Below, piece after piece: positions 37,607 to 50,262 of a DNA stretch of 64,000 bases. Position numbers and translations under genes: made by a program. The DNA is from Populus alba (taxonomy: Eukaryota > Streptophyta > Magnoliopsida > Malpighiales > Salicaceae), in contig NC_133293.1 in NCBI RefSeq assembly GCF_005239225.2, positions 10,632,333-10,696,332 of the forward strand, read 5' to 3'. Below the pieces are notes generated by a model that was given only the letters and a program-made list of their open reading frames with translations, did not search any database and was not told where the DNA came from. The number at the start of each line of letters is the position of its first letter. The first letter of the stretch is position 1.

Positions 37607-37980
37607 TTAGCGGGTGAGAATTTGATAGTTGGTCTTATTAGTAGTGCTGATTACTAATTTATCAGACACATTTGCGGTTATACATGATCATCAAGAACAA
37701 ATCTGCGAGGACGGTAAGTTCCAAAATGGATAATATAGCAGGTTAGGTTGAGCTATTACATGTGATATTAGAGTTGGCCATACTGGCTCCTCGGTTGCAC
37801 CGACAAGTTCCTTAAAGGAGGTGGATTATAATGATTTGATAACTAACCTTATTAATAGTGCTAGTTGCTAACTTGTTTGATGTGTTTTGGGATCATGTGT
37901 GGTCATCAAGAACAAATTTACAGGGACAGTAAGATTCAAAATGAATAATATCTAGTAAGTTGGCCGACTACTACAAATAT
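37607..37980 (+). mobile_element. Duplicated LTR-end/primer-binding-site-like fragment
   Basis: Two diverged units about 215 bp apart share the phrases AATTTGATAGTTGGTCTTAT / GATTTGATAACTAACCTTAT, CATCAAGAACAAAT and GACGGTAAGTTCCAAAATGG / GACAGTAAGATTCAAAATGA. The first unit ends TATTACATGTGATATTAGAG. This resembles the end of a plant LTR followed by a decayed TGGTATCAGAG primer-binding site. No open frame remains. Confidence 0.45.
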
Positions 37981-38767
37981 CTTATAAAGTAAAATGTTAT
38001 TTATCTAAACTTTAGCACATATAACAATCATAATTTTTAAAATTTATAATTAGGTAATGGACGACATCATTAGTAGTTCTTCTAATAAATACAACAATTG
38101 ATAATTTTCAGCAACACTTGACAAGGATGTCAAGACGAATAAAACTACATGATGGAAGAATAATTTTACCCACTAGAAAGCCACCTGCTTTGCTCGAAGG
38201 AGACGAATTGACTAAACAAGTGGCGTGCGTTGCATACGTAAATAATATTTTATTTTTTGTTTTATTTATTTATTAAATTACCATATTATTCATAGGATCA
38301 AATAATTAATACTAAAAAACATTTATAAAATTATGAAAAAACCCCTGACGTGAAGTTTGATTTCAAGAAAAATTTAATCATTACAATGGTCTTTAAAAGA
38401 GGCATGTTATTTTTTTTTTAATTTTTAAAAATATTCAAGTAATTTTACTGTATAAAAAAATTATAAGAAAAACCAAAATGCTATAAAAAGACAAATAGAT
38501 CAATGTGATTCACCTGCAAGGCCAATTAAACCTTATTTTCAAGAGCAAGAAGTAATTTCAATGTGAATCATACATCTGTTATATTACTCTTGCAACATTT
38601 TTTTTTTGGTTAATAAAAAAAATCATTCATAGCTATCCGCCGAACCTTAGCAGCTTTGCAGAAATTAATGTCAGTCTAGGATGGATGGACATGGCCCACC
38701 ATAAGCGAAGTTGATACTGAGAATCAATTGTTAGGCAGCCGTACATGGAAGGAACGAGCTAGTCTAT
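37981..38767. other. AT-rich spacer upstream of the SurE-like gene
   Basis: I see no coding signal. About 38640-38760 has balanced composition but no recognisable element. Confidence 0.4.
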
Positions 38768-38905
38768 TTGAAATTATAATAGTAATTTTAATTTAAAATA
38801 TATTTTTAATACCAACACATCAAAATAATATAAATATATATATATAAAACTATTTTAAATAAAAGAATTTCAAAATTTTTAAAAACATAATTTAAACGCT
38901 GAACA
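38768..38905 (-). repeat. AT-rich MITE-like repeat fragment, reverse orientation
   Basis: The family core appears in reverse complement (AATTTAAAATATATTTTTAA, then ACCAACACATCAAAATAATA). It ends in AAAAACATAATTTAAACGC, about 240 bp upstream of the SurE-like start codon. Confidence 0.5.
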
Positions 38906-39096
38906 CCGAAAAAAAAAACCAGCATAAAATAAACCACCCTGCTTGAATTATTCTTCTTATTCTTTCTTCTTTTCTCCCAATTTGAAAGAATATTCCGTTA
39001 CCAATAACCGTGACTTGGAGAGAACAAACGCAACCAGCCATCGAAAAATCATCGGCTTGCTTAAATTCGGTTATTTTCTCATCAACAGTTACACCA

Positions 39097-39105
39097 CTAT
39101 AAAGG
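39097..39105 (+). promoter_or_regulatory. TATA box of the SurE-like gene
   Basis: CTATAAAGG lies 45-53 bp upstream of the SurE-like ATG. If used, transcription would start close to 39130 and leave a short leader. This argues that the in-frame upstream ATG at 38943 is not part of the protein. Confidence 0.5.
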
Positions 39106-39149
39106 AAAAACTCATTTCTCTTCTCACCTTCGCCATCATTTCGACAAAA

Positions 39150-42011
39150 ATGGAAAACCAGCCGACGATCATGGTGACTAACGATGACGGTATCGACGCA
39201 CCAGGACTGCGAGCGCTGGTTCAGGTCTTGGTCTCTACCCGGCGATTCCAGGTCCTTGTTTGCGCTCCGGACTCGTGCGTTCTCTCTATCTCCGAAATTA
39301 TATAAGCTCTTTCTTGAATTGTAAAGTGTGGGAAGTTATTTTATTATATGGTGAAAGAAATCGTTTTTTGCATGAGTTAATCGTGAGTTTAGAATTAATT
39401 TTTTTATTGGATTAATTTGAAGGGAGAAATCAGCTATGAGCCATAGTATTACATGGCGGGAACCAATTGCTGCTCGACGAGTGGAAATTGAAGGAGCTAC
39501 TGCCTATGCGATTGCTGGTTTGTTTGCTTTTTTCTTGTCATTCATAGAAAACATTTTCACTTCCATTTTTAATTCACTTTTAATTTTTTGTAACAACAAT
39601 ATTTGTTTTTAGATTAATTGCAAGAACTTAAAGAAATTAAAAAGTTTCGCGTTTTTTTTTTTATGTTATTGTGCAGGAACTCCGGCTGATTGTACTTCTT
39701 TAGGAATCTCCAAATCACTCTTTCCTTTAATTCCTGACCTGGTAACTCTCTCTTAATTCTATTTAACTGTAGCTATAAAAATGTTGATAATCTTCTCCTT
39801 TTTTTCGGTCATGAAAAATAATGCATTTGGATTTGCATCGCAATGACAAATCAATAATTTGATCTCTTTGATGTTAGCTATAGGAATGTTTGATTATGTA
39901 GATTGGATTTTGTAAACAGGTAATTAGCGGCATAAACATGGGGAGCAACTGTGGTTATCACATGTTAGTATTAATTAATATTTTTTTTTCTTTTTTCTTT
40001 TTTAAATAAATGTAGAATCTACATCTTTTAATATCTTGTCATTCATGTATTGATGGTCTCCTCAACTGCCCATTTATAAGTAAGAGTTTTTCTTTGGAGT
40101 TGCAGTGTTTACTCAGGAACAGTCGCTGGTGCTCGAGAGGCCTTCTTTAATGACATACCTGCAATCTCTGTATCATATAATTGGTATACAGACATATTTT
40201 TCAGGCTACATAGCTAGATCAGTGATACTGTTATTGTTGCTTAGTATCTTACTACGTACCATGTGAATAGCAATTTGTTTCTCCCATATGACTGCTTGCT
40301 TGGTTGTACAGGTCTGGAGGTCAGAGCAAAGTTGAGAACTTCACTCTTTCTGCTGAGGCTTGCATACCAATAATAACTGCAGTACTCGTTGAGATCAAGA
40401 ATAAAACTTATCCTTTAAGGTGTTTTTTGAATATTGATCTTCCAACAGATGTTGCTAATAATAAGGTAAATTGATAAATCCGAGACCAGGTTCTCAACAT
40501 ATCACAGTTGCATATGAAATCATGAAACATTTTGGCATTTTTGTTTATTTGGGACGCATCTTCTAGATTGAGCTACTTTGGTGTGTTTTCCAGAGAAAGG
40601 GGTCGTGTCATTTTAAAGGATTTCGTCCTGATTTTTGTCTGGATTCGACCTTCCATTTATTGATATTCCTTCAATGTTACAGCTGACCTAATTGCGCACA
40701 TGCACACTTGTGTTTAGCTAAAGTATATCGCTCTAGTTTTTCATCTGAAATATGCACAAATGCCGCATGAATTTTTTCTGATTGATAGTAGCAGATATCG
40801 AACATCATATCTCTTATGTCAGGTTAACTTTTTTTTTTCTTCATTATTTGCTGAAGTAATGAGTTTTTTCTCTCTTAATCTTTTCTTCTTTTAATCTCAT
40901 GTTAGATGATGAATTTTTAGCCCAGACAGGTTTAAGGTTAAAGCTACGCCTCATAAAGATCCTAAGGTGTTGTATGCTGTATGGTCCCCTGTATGTGGTT
41001 ATCATGATAATATCAAAAATCTGATTTGCACGTGATTCCTTCTAATTCTGTGAATGAATTACTGTAGCATGCCTAAGGAGGGCAAGGGAGGCACTGATTT
41101 TATAACTCATTTTCATTTTGTTCTTTATTGTGTTTGTTAATCGAAGTTTAGGACTTGCATGTTTTCTAGTTTTATCATTGATTTACTAATTCTTCCATGC
41201 TTTTAAATGAAAATTTAGATGTGCTATTTTTAATTGTTTCTTGTGCCTCCAAAAGGGGTATAAGCTGACCAAGCAGGGTAAAAGCATATATAAAATGGGG
41301 TGGAGCCAAGTTACTTCTGACATGCAAGGAGGGAAAATGTTATCAACAATGACAATGGATATGGATTCAACTGCGCCAATAGAGACTGGTGCATTAAATT
41401 TATCACAAGACCATCTTTTGTTCAAGAGAGAAGTGAGTCTTTTTCCTTATTGCCTCTCCGCCCCTTTAATGAAAATATTTTATTTGTGTTTCTACGTTGA
41501 TATTCTTATAATTTTATTTGATCTAAACACTTTGAGTAAGCTATGATCTATTGCCGCTTCAAGAGGAGATGGAAATAAACTTGATGGTAGGCTGCTGATT
41601 ATGCATAAGCTGGAAAATTATTGTGCTTTGTAAAGGAGTTGAAGATGGAAGGATATTGCTGTTAATAATCATTTGTTTACTCAGAAAAGTTTTTTGTTCT
41701 TAGATTCCAAATTTAAATGTAATATGGTATTTTCAATTCTTTTAGGTATTAGGAGGGAAACTTGATGAAGGTGACATCGATGATGCGGACTACAAATTTC
41801 TTCAGCAAGGATATGTGGGCATCTTTTCTTTACTTGTTTGAATCTTTCTGAGTAGAGAAGCACATGATTAAGACGACTCTTTCATTTCATGTCATTTCAG
41901 ATTACTGTAACTCCCCTTGGTGCCCTCTCCCATGCAGAGATAGGCTGCCACTCATACTTTAAAGATTGGCTGCCAAGTGTTGGAGAACACCCGTCTGCGT
42001 CATCCTTATAA
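39150..42011 (+). CDS. SurE-type 5'/3'-nucleotidase, 305 aa
   Basis: Nine exons: 39150-39274, 39423-39517, 39677-39741, 39920-39963, 40106-40183, 40312-40465, 41256-41432, 41746-41814 and 41901-42011; all GT-AG, phases close. SurE enzymes are metal-dependent phosphatases acting on nucleoside 5'- and 3'-monophosphates. The metal-binding NDDG lies at residues 11-14 ([17 protein letters not shown]). The other family signatures follow: [14 protein letters not shown] (active-site Ser and neighbours), [34 protein letters not shown] and the late TPLGALSH. A long-known plant feature is the C-terminal extension after TPLG, seen here as about 30 residues. There is no obvious targeting peptide. The fifth intron-spanning residue (W) and the others were used to fix splice phase. 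Substrate preference cannot be read from sequence. Confidence 0.95.
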
Positions 42012-44560
42012 TCCTTGGAATCCCTGCCCAGTGAGAACAGCACAGCACAAGCCTTGTAAGTAAGGATGGCAAGGCAATGATATCAGAAATTTACTCCCTA
42101 ATGTCATTCCTAAAATACGAAGTGTTTCTATCGCCTTGCATGACCAGAACATTGCTTCAACATTTGAAAACTTAGTCTTTATGCCGTTCTACTTGGAAGT
42201 TTGGAACTTGCTTGTACTTCCCCCCCTGACATTGAGTATCCTCTGTTAACTGACAGGAAAAATACCCACTTTTTATTTAGCAATAGGTTTATTGGTTTTC
42301 TTGAAGGGCTAAATTGCATCTGGCCCCTATAACCATTTATCATCTTTACTAATTAGGAATCTTGAATAATTGGTGAGTTATGTGTTATGGTAACGGATCC
42401 TTTTTATTATTCCCCCCTAATAATCTTTTTCTCTCTGCTATAATTTGCTTATAAGAAATGCCTATAAGACTGTACTTGTGTTTAATCTGCAATTATTATT
42501 TTAAAGAATAATTATGCTCTGGCCCTTCTTCAATTTGTCCCTGTATATCCTGTTGCTTGTTGTACATGGCCAAAATGTCGGTATGTTTGATATTATGTTT
42601 GATATGTTGTTGGCAGTAATTTGTGGTATAACCTGAATTGATCTTGTCTGGGAAAGAATACGGTGTCTAGCCAAGAAATTTGCCAACTGTTTTGACATGG
42701 CTAGGAGAGTATACTTCTAATGTCTAGTGACAGGCGGTCCGCAGATTCAGCTTATTGGGTATGAAGGTTATGTAATGCAGGCTTGGTGAATACAATGCTA
42801 CAAATGTCCATGATTGATCCTTTCCCTTCATCACTGAATTCCTTTGTTTGATACTTTTTGCAAGAGCTCCATTTTGTTTAGCATCGCTTCTAATATTTTG
42901 GTGCTGTCTGTTGACTGAACAGTGGTGGTTCATGCAGGGCTGTTGCTTTTCAGCGGATCAAAAGGGCTTTTCAACAGCAAGAGCGGACGAAATGATTCTT
43001 TGGGCTCCTTGCGTATCTGATGCAATTTTTCACCTGCCTCCAGCTTACGAGGTTTTACATGCAATTGAACTCTTTTCCAATAAAAAATGTCATGAATGCT
43101 TTGAAAACTTTATTTAGCAAGAAGAGCCCGTACTATCTGTTCGAAACCCGTTGGTCAAAATAGTAATAACTTGTGTGTTTGCTTCAAGTTACTATGAGAA
43201 TTTAGGGATTTGATTTTTTTTTTTTCCCTTTACTTTTTGTTAGGTGGTATTAGCTACCAACATTGCCTATATGTTTAGGAGTGTGAAATATAGTTGACCA
43301 AACTATGCGACATTATGGTGCTTTTAACGTCCTAAGCCGAAATCTTCCCGTAAATGAAACAACATTTAAAGGAATAAATGCCTAGAATCTAGAAGTTTCA
43401 ATTTCGAGGACCCCCAGAATGGTTTGGAATTGTTTTTAAATGCTGGCAATATTTTCTAGATACCAGAAACTTGTGCTTTCCTCCTGAAGAAATGTAGAAA
43501 TGAACTAAAGATAGCACAAAATTCAGTCAACCTGTATCCTTTCACTTCTTGGAAGAACATGGAGTTGCTCGTCAATAGCACAACTTTACCACCAAATAGA
43601 TCTTGTGCCGATGATAACCAAGTGGCTATGATGGTGCAATATTTACTAGGTTGACTGATATCTAAAAGAATGTTCACTAAATTTTAAGTGGTTGATTTGA
43701 TGACAATTTTATTTTTATTTAATGAACTCAAATCTTGGAGCTAGCGTTTCAAAAAAATGTTAAATTTTTATGAATTCTTTATCCAAGGTGTATTTTTAAA
43801 ATTATCTAAAAAATATATATTATCACAATGATATTTTTACATGGATTTTAAAAAAAAAAAAACTTAATCTAATCTTCTAAAATAAACTCAACATGCTGCA
43901 TGTTAAAAACTGAGGAATTAGCTGGTGTTGTCTGTGTTTAATGAGTGATTAGTGATATTCTATTAGTTATTTCTTAAATTCATTTTAAAAGAAAAAAAAT
44001 TGATACCCTGAATCTACTTTAAAAAAAAAATGATACAATTAGAATGGAAAAATCCTAAATGAAGACATTCTTATTATTTTTTATAGGTTACGAGTTTTTT
44101 TTTTTTTTTTTTGTCTGTTTCTTTCTTTAAAGTGAATCCAAAAATTAATTAATAAGATACCATTAATTAGTACTTGAACATCATACAATATTTTGGGTGA
44201 TTTATTTGCAATCTTTTGTTTAAAGAAACTATAATGAAAATCAAAAATAATTTTCAATTATTAGGTACTTACCCACACAACCGACCTTTCTTCCCTCCAT
44301 GATTCATGTCCATTTTTTTTTTCAATATGAAAAGCAATTCGGATTCAGCTATATTATCTTGGTAGACAAATTAAGATTGTTAATCTGTATTGGCTTTTTA
44401 GTTTAGTCAAAGCCATATGTGCATGTTATATTTAAAATATAATGCACATTTGAATTTAAAAAAGGTTCCATGTGCCACATGTAAATCGATCTAACTCAAA
44501 TTAATATAAAACAGTTTCCCCAAAGATTTCCTAGACAAATTGAATGAACAGAACACCGGT
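42012..44560. other. 3' flank of the SurE-like gene and gene-less spacer
   Basis: The first 300-600 bases are probably SurE 3' UTR and flank. The frames at 42848-43117 (plus) and 43456-43677 (minus) have no motif and no splice context. From about 43680 the sequence is AT-rich. Confidence 0.45.
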
Positions 44561-44575
44561 GGGATTGATAGCTAG

Positions 44576-44601
44576 GAATAATAATAATAATAATAATAAT
44601 T
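44576..44601. repeat. (AAT)n microsatellite
   Basis: About eight uninterrupted ATA/AAT units are visible directly, in non-coding DNA. Confidence 0.85.
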
Positions 44602-47600
44602 GAAGAAGAATTTATTATAGAGTTGAAAATCATGCAGGTTAACCCATCCATTCTATAGTTTTCCAAAGTCAACTTCAGGTTGATATGAAAGAAGAAACAA
44701 ACTGCTACACCCAACTGCTGAAACCGACAAAGCAACAATAACAAAGCAAATTGAAGAGAAATAGAGCCATCTTTCACCCAATGCTTCTTAATTTAAGGCC
44801 TTTCACTGACTAAGATTGTTTATATTCTTCGAATTAATACTCTTTCAGAGTCGGTGTTAACCATCTGCATATAGTTTTTTTTTAACAAAGAAAAGAAAAC
44901 GAGCATGAAGTTTGCGGAAAAAGCTATGTTCTAATATATAGCTCAGATGACAAGGAATTCAATAAGCAAGCTACAAAAACAAAAATCCTTTCAAGAGATT
45001 ATAGAACAAGATAAATATCTTATGTACATGAGTGGACATCTCTTAGTTTTTTGGGAACTCTGTACTTGTGTAGGCCTTCATTTTTTTGATGGCAAAGAAG
45101 GGGTATTTGACTCCACTAGTATTGACCATAGGACATGCACATCTTCATACTGGCAGGACTTTACATCCTCGTACAGAATGTATATTCCTCTTCCTGAAAA
45201 AAAATGCAAACAAATTGCACTTAAGTAATTGTACAATCAAGGATGATCGAAGCATAATGAATTGCAGCAAATCAGGCAAATCTTTTGAGGGAGTCTTTGG
45301 TGGCGAGTTAAAAAGAAATTTACAAATGGATTCTTATACAAACTAGAAGAGGAGATCGGTTTTGGATTAGTGAATCTCCTGAGTAATTTGGGACTGGTTT
45401 TAAATTCATGAGAAAAGAAATAAAAAGAAAATTAATTACAGAAGAAGGATGCATGGATGGAACAATTAGACGAACTAAAACCATGCAGAACCTAGCTATA
45501 GCACAAAGAAGACAGTATGATAAATGCAGTTATAGACTTATAGGTGTGAAGAACATACTATTTTTTGGAGCTGAGTGTAGACGAAACCACAGCTTCTTCA
45601 ATGGAGAGAGGAGGGATTGCAGCCACCCCATTTGGAGAAGTGGGCGTGTCTCATCTACAGGTGAGAGAACGGGAGGGGAAAAAAAACAAGACAGGAGAAC
45701 TGTATGGTTTGCTTAGACAAGGGTGGACTACTTAAGGCCAAAACTGTTGCTAGCCAAGACACATTCTTAAATCCCCAATCATGCATTTCACATTTTGCTC
45801 TCGGTGCAGTGTCGTTTTCAAACCCTTTTTCCCTTGTAGCAGAAGAAGCCACCTCACCAATCAGCAGTGCTTTGTACACCTCCATGAACGATCTCTTGAT
45901 CCCTAGCCCATATCTTCTCTTACTTCACTTAAGCCCCAAGCCTCTCTTCTGAAGTCTTTTGATCTATTGTTTTATAACAAGTTTTTGGAGAGCACAGTGC
46001 CCTCGTGTGGGGTTTCTTTGTGTTCCAAGTAAACATAAGCTCCTTTCAAGAGTCCAATTCAAGAATCTCATCCCGTATCTCCACTTGTCCATTGGGTGCC
46101 TTTAAAGTGCAACTGTGCCTTGAAAGTGTTTCTTTCCTCTGGCTGACTGGAAAGTGAGATTTGTAGGAGACGAGTTAACCAGAAATGCTAAGCTCTGTCC
46201 ATGAAATTGATATTTTCCAACATCTCGTCAGTTAAATGCTTATAGAAGAGATATCTGGAGAGTGAATAACTGGTCACCGTTGAAGCATCGAGCTTAGCTG
46301 ACGTCCTTGAGGTATGAGAGCCAATGGTTGTGACAATGAAGACTCTCTTGCGTCTCAAAATGGAATAATAAACTCTCTTAGTTCTTCCACTTTTTCTAGT
46401 TTCAGATGAGACTTTATGCCAATATGCTGAGAATCTTTACACACACACACACATTGCCATGTAGCGCAGGCCAGGCAAGGCCATTTTTGAGGTCTCGGTG
46501 CTGGTTTTAATCTATAAGCCCATCTCGGTAAAAGTTGGGCAGTCAAGTATGGGCTAACCGATTAAAGAGCCTTAATATTTTCTGAGGCCTCTAATTTCTT
46601 CCTCCATTATATACAGAACATGTTGGAATGGGCCTGCTTTATATAGTGCAGGTTTGACCATCTGGAATACCGCGACGGAGTGTAATCATTGCCTAGTTTT
46701 CTAGTCGGACATGCGCCACCTCCCAACAATTATTTAGGAGGAATACTATTAACTTTCCCTTCCAAATTCGTGTTCTTTTTTAATATTTGTATGGTAATGC
46801 CAGTCTTTTTTAATTAAAAATATATAAAGATAAATTCTTAGAAATGATGTTGAATAATTTCCCCAACTGGTTTATTTTCCTCCACCCGATCTCTTCCCGC
46901 GCGCTGCCATTGAGGTGTTGATCATCGTGACCCCCGTCACTGTGTTTTCACTCTGCAACAAGATTTTGTAGGAATAAAAACTAGGCATAGAGTTAGAATA
47001 CATACAAGGTGCTACCATACAAAGATACGATGGAAGAGTTTAATGGTGGCGATTCTGGGGACTGCATTCCCACGGGAAAACTGCACAAGGAAGCACTATA
47101 TTAACCAGGATGTAATAATCTAAGTGAGTGTGCAATTGAAGTAACCAGGCAACATCAAATCCAAAAGAATCAATTTCGCATTATGATGCAGGCGAAAAGG
47201 AGCTTGATGGCATCGAACATGGCCCATAATTTGGGTCTGGATATTGCACCCTGCAGAATCTTGTACTCGTGATGTGATCGATGTATGAGCCAATATCTCA
47301 ATGTGCTCGGACTTGATTTAAAGATTATGTACTGGTAACTTCCTTTACTAAAGCAGTTTGTTTTTTTTTTTTTTTGCTGTTGATAGGTTTAGTAAAGCAT
47401 GTTTTAAGTATGAATGACTCCATTTCCCCCTCAGTTGTAAGTGGTAAAGGCAAAAGAAATGGTGAATGCACCTTCCCAGCAGGTCTCCATGCTAGCTTTC
47501 ATATAAATGGAGCCCTTTATTCAATTTGTATAGGTATGATGATTTTAATTTAGCCGTGTGTATAATGAATAATAAATATCTATCAAATACTTAAAATGAA

Positions 47601-48889
47601 TAATTTTATAAATATCTAAATTTAATAAATAAAATATGAATATTAAAAAATCCAACCCTAGAATATTCATTATTATTTTATTATTATATCTCATATATTC
47701 ACGTATTTTAAACGATGTCACTTTTTTATGATAAAAAATGCAATTCAGCTTACAAAATCTAAAAATTAATTTTGAAAGCAAAAGATTTTCTTGGTATGAA
47801 CTCATGTCATGACTCGCAAATAAACTCATGTGATGACTTTCACGTAAGAGTTTAACACGTGTAGCTATTGAGAGAAACTAGTAAAATTAGAATTATATAT
47901 TTAACAAAAAAACAAATCCTCAGATCCTAATTATATCATGTACAGGTCAAGCAACCATGAACTTTATATAATGATTTGGAATCAATCAACCAATAAATTA
48001 GCATATTATTTTCAAACTATTTTTACTTCTACGTAGAGACACTCCTCTAAAATTAATCATACAGTAAGACAAAAAACGATTTCAAATAAAGAAATTCAAT
48101 GAGTTTTTAGTGTGAAAAAAGGAAAAGCATTAAAAAAAAAAGTTTAAAACGTATGTTTTTACTTTGGGCTAGAGAAATCGTCCTCCATCACATACTAGAA
48201 GGGGAAACTACACAGTGATTGAGTTTAAACAAGCTTCACTTAAGAAAAATATCAGATATTACATCAAACCTGTATCCATGTATGCTTGTTTAGTGAAAAG
48301 GAAAAATGCAAATGATCGCCGGAGTTGGGATCCTCCGCCCTTTGAATGGTTATATTATACAGGCGTCTGCTTGTTTGACCTCGCATGCAAGGTTGTGCTA
48401 GGGCATCAACTGCTCAATGTATGCTCTGTGAATGGAGAGGGTCCTACGGGATTGAACGGCGTTGGATTTGCGTGACGGAAAAGGGACCAGCTGGAAATGA
48501 AGAAGCCAAGCTCAAGCCAGTGAGTGAGGGATGTGTTTAGCTTAATTAGTCTAATACTAACATCTCCCACGGCCAGCTCGGCGCATCAATCACAATTACT
48601 TGCTCATAGTAAGTGTTAACTCAGTGTAGGTTAACGAGCATCGACATCTTTTATTTTGTTAAGAGACCTCTAATTCTTTTTTCTTTTTTTTTTAATATAA
48701 CTGAAAAAAAAAATCATATCGGTGGCTGTGAAATTTGAAGTAACAAAGAATTCAGAGCCCTCGGAAGAATATTAGATTTTTTTTTTTTTTGGTCGAGATC
48801 GGAGCACAACTTTTTCTTACAAAAGCTAAAAAGAGACAGCCCAGCTGCAGTTGAGGACTATTACGCAAGGTTAATAGTGTATTATTGTG
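44602..48889. other. Gene-poor stretch with no supported gene
   Basis: The composition alternates between AT-rich and balanced segments (for example about 45560-46600). The longest frames (45408-45716 plus, 48215-48475 plus) carry no family motif. No tRNA, known microRNA or transposon ends were recognised. A CA microsatellite (ACACACACACACAC) occurs at about 46439-46452. Confidence 0.45.
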
Positions 48890-48894
48890 CTTGC

Positions 48895-49150
48895 AGTTGT
48901 TTTTGTATTTTTTTATTTAAAAATATATTAAAATAATATTTTTTTATTTTTAAAAATTTATTTTTAATATAATGGTTCCTTTTATGCTTTTTGTATGGAA
49001 ATATATTAAAATCTTTTAAAAAAAATTTAAAATTTTATTTTTGATATCAGCACATTAAAATTATACAAAAAACACTAAAAAAATTAATTTAAAATAATAA
49101 TAAAATCTAATTTTTTAAAAAATATTAAAAAAAAATAACAAATGTACTTG
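48895..49150 (-). repeat. AT-rich MITE-like repeat copy, reverse orientation
   Basis: The family blocks in reverse complement are TTTAAAAATATATTAAAATA, TTTGATATCAGCACATTAAAA and ACAAAAAACACTAAAAAAAT. It directly abuts the left target duplication of the SINE. Confidence 0.6.
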
Positions 49151-49151
49151 A

Positions 49152-49169
49152 GATATCCTCCCTTTACTT
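49152..49169. repeat. Left copy of an 18-bp target-site duplication
   Basis: GATATCCTCCCTTTACTT here matches GATATCCTCCCTTTGCTT at 49362-49379 with one difference. The two copies bracket the SINE exactly. Confidence 0.8.
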
Positions 49170-49361
49170 TTTTTTGGTAATCCGGGATGTTCGGGCTAGC
49201 ATGCGCGCACCACAACTAATCTCCGGGCTCACTGAACATCCTGCAAACTGAGCATGTAAGGCACCGCGGAGATGACATGCGTACACAAGTGAAAGGCTTG
49301 AACCCTAGTACGGAGAAAAAAAAACAAGTCCCTTCAATCACTAGACCACAACCCCATATGT
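49170..49361 (-). mobile_element. tRNA-derived SINE with target-site duplication
   Basis: Read on the minus strand, the 192-bp element starts near GGGGTTGTGGTCTAGTGATT, which contains an A-box-like TGGTCTAGTGATTG. About 45 bp later comes a B-box-like GGGTTCAAGCC, the split promoter spacing of a tRNA-type RNA polymerase III promoter. The tail is TTACC followed by a short A run (T run at 49169-49175 on the plus strand). It is flanked by an 18-bp direct repeat with one mismatch, the hallmark of LINE-driven retroposition. The family name is not assigned. Confidence 0.8.
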
Positions 49362-49379
49362 GATATCCTCCCTTTGCTT
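49362..49379. repeat. Right copy of the 18-bp target-site duplication
   Basis: This is the partner of 49152-49169, with A/G as the only difference. The long length and high identity indicate a fairly recent insertion. Confidence 0.8.
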
Positions 49380-50262
49380 CTTTTACCACGTGGGTGTTTT
49401 TGTATTTCTTTTATGATGGAACTTAAAACAAGCAGGGGATGGAACGTAACGGGAGACTTTTTCTTATAGTGGAGGGTCCTGGCCTGGCCATGGTGCAGTC
49501 ACAAAGGCATATGGGTCCCGTAAACCATGTGAAAATCCAATCCATGTGAGCTGTGGTCAGCAAGAAAGCCCACAAATTGGAGATGTCATGCATGAAATCA
49601 CATCATAAAAGCTCTTTGTGTATTCATTTATCTTTTCTAACGGTTCCTTGAAACCCAGAAACAGCCCTTCACTTGGGTCACCAGCTCCAATCTGCATGAT
49701 CTTCTTTTCCATTTCTCCCACGACACTTCACCTTTGCCTTTTACAACGTTAGAAAACACATGGCTTCACCCTTTCCGCTGCAATTCAGAGAGCTATAATG
49801 AAGAAAAAGAAAAAAAGGAGAGGAAATATGGGCCAATTCCATCAGAAGGATCACAGATATACCTCTATAATTCTCACGAATATCATGTAGCTGGTTATAA
49901 ATACTGTATTACATGGAGGTGGTCATTTCTCTCTCTTGAGCCATGCATGGAAGTGGTTCTGTCATCTGGGGAGATTTATCGACTTTTTGCAGGGGTGATT
50001 GCTTGTCATGTTTGTATGTTGGTCGGTGGAAAAGCTTTGCGTAACTTTTATTTTTCACTTGGAGGTTTTACAATTAAAATTTTGGGGAAATCTTAAAAAC
50101 CGCTTTCAATCACATCAGTATTTTTAATTTTGTCCTCTCTGGTTCTTCTATCGATTTTGTCCTTTAAGTTTGAAAATTTTTCAATAAAATTTTGTTATTT
50201 ATATTTAATCATAGACCCCATTCAAATCACGCATTTCTAAGAAGGAAAAAAAAAAACCTTAT
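49380..50262. other. Spacer between two opposite SINE copies
   Basis: A 120-codon open frame (49734-50096, plus) lies here. It has no recognised domain, no signal peptide and no visible splice partners, so it is not called as a gene. Confidence 0.4.

Noticed and set aside
42848..43117. 89-codon plus-strand frame downstream of the SurE-like gene
   Set aside because: The SurE-like reading frame already ends properly at 42011. This frame has no motif and no splice link.
48215..48475. 86-codon frame with WDPPPFEW, reminiscent of an RNase H-like element
   Set aside because: One short phrase is not enough; no catalytic residues or neighbouring reverse-transcriptase sequence are visible.
44602..48889. 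Conserved microRNA precursors in the gene desert
   Set aside because: I looked for the mature sequences of common plant families (156, 160, 164, 166, 167, 169, 172, 319, 396) and saw none.
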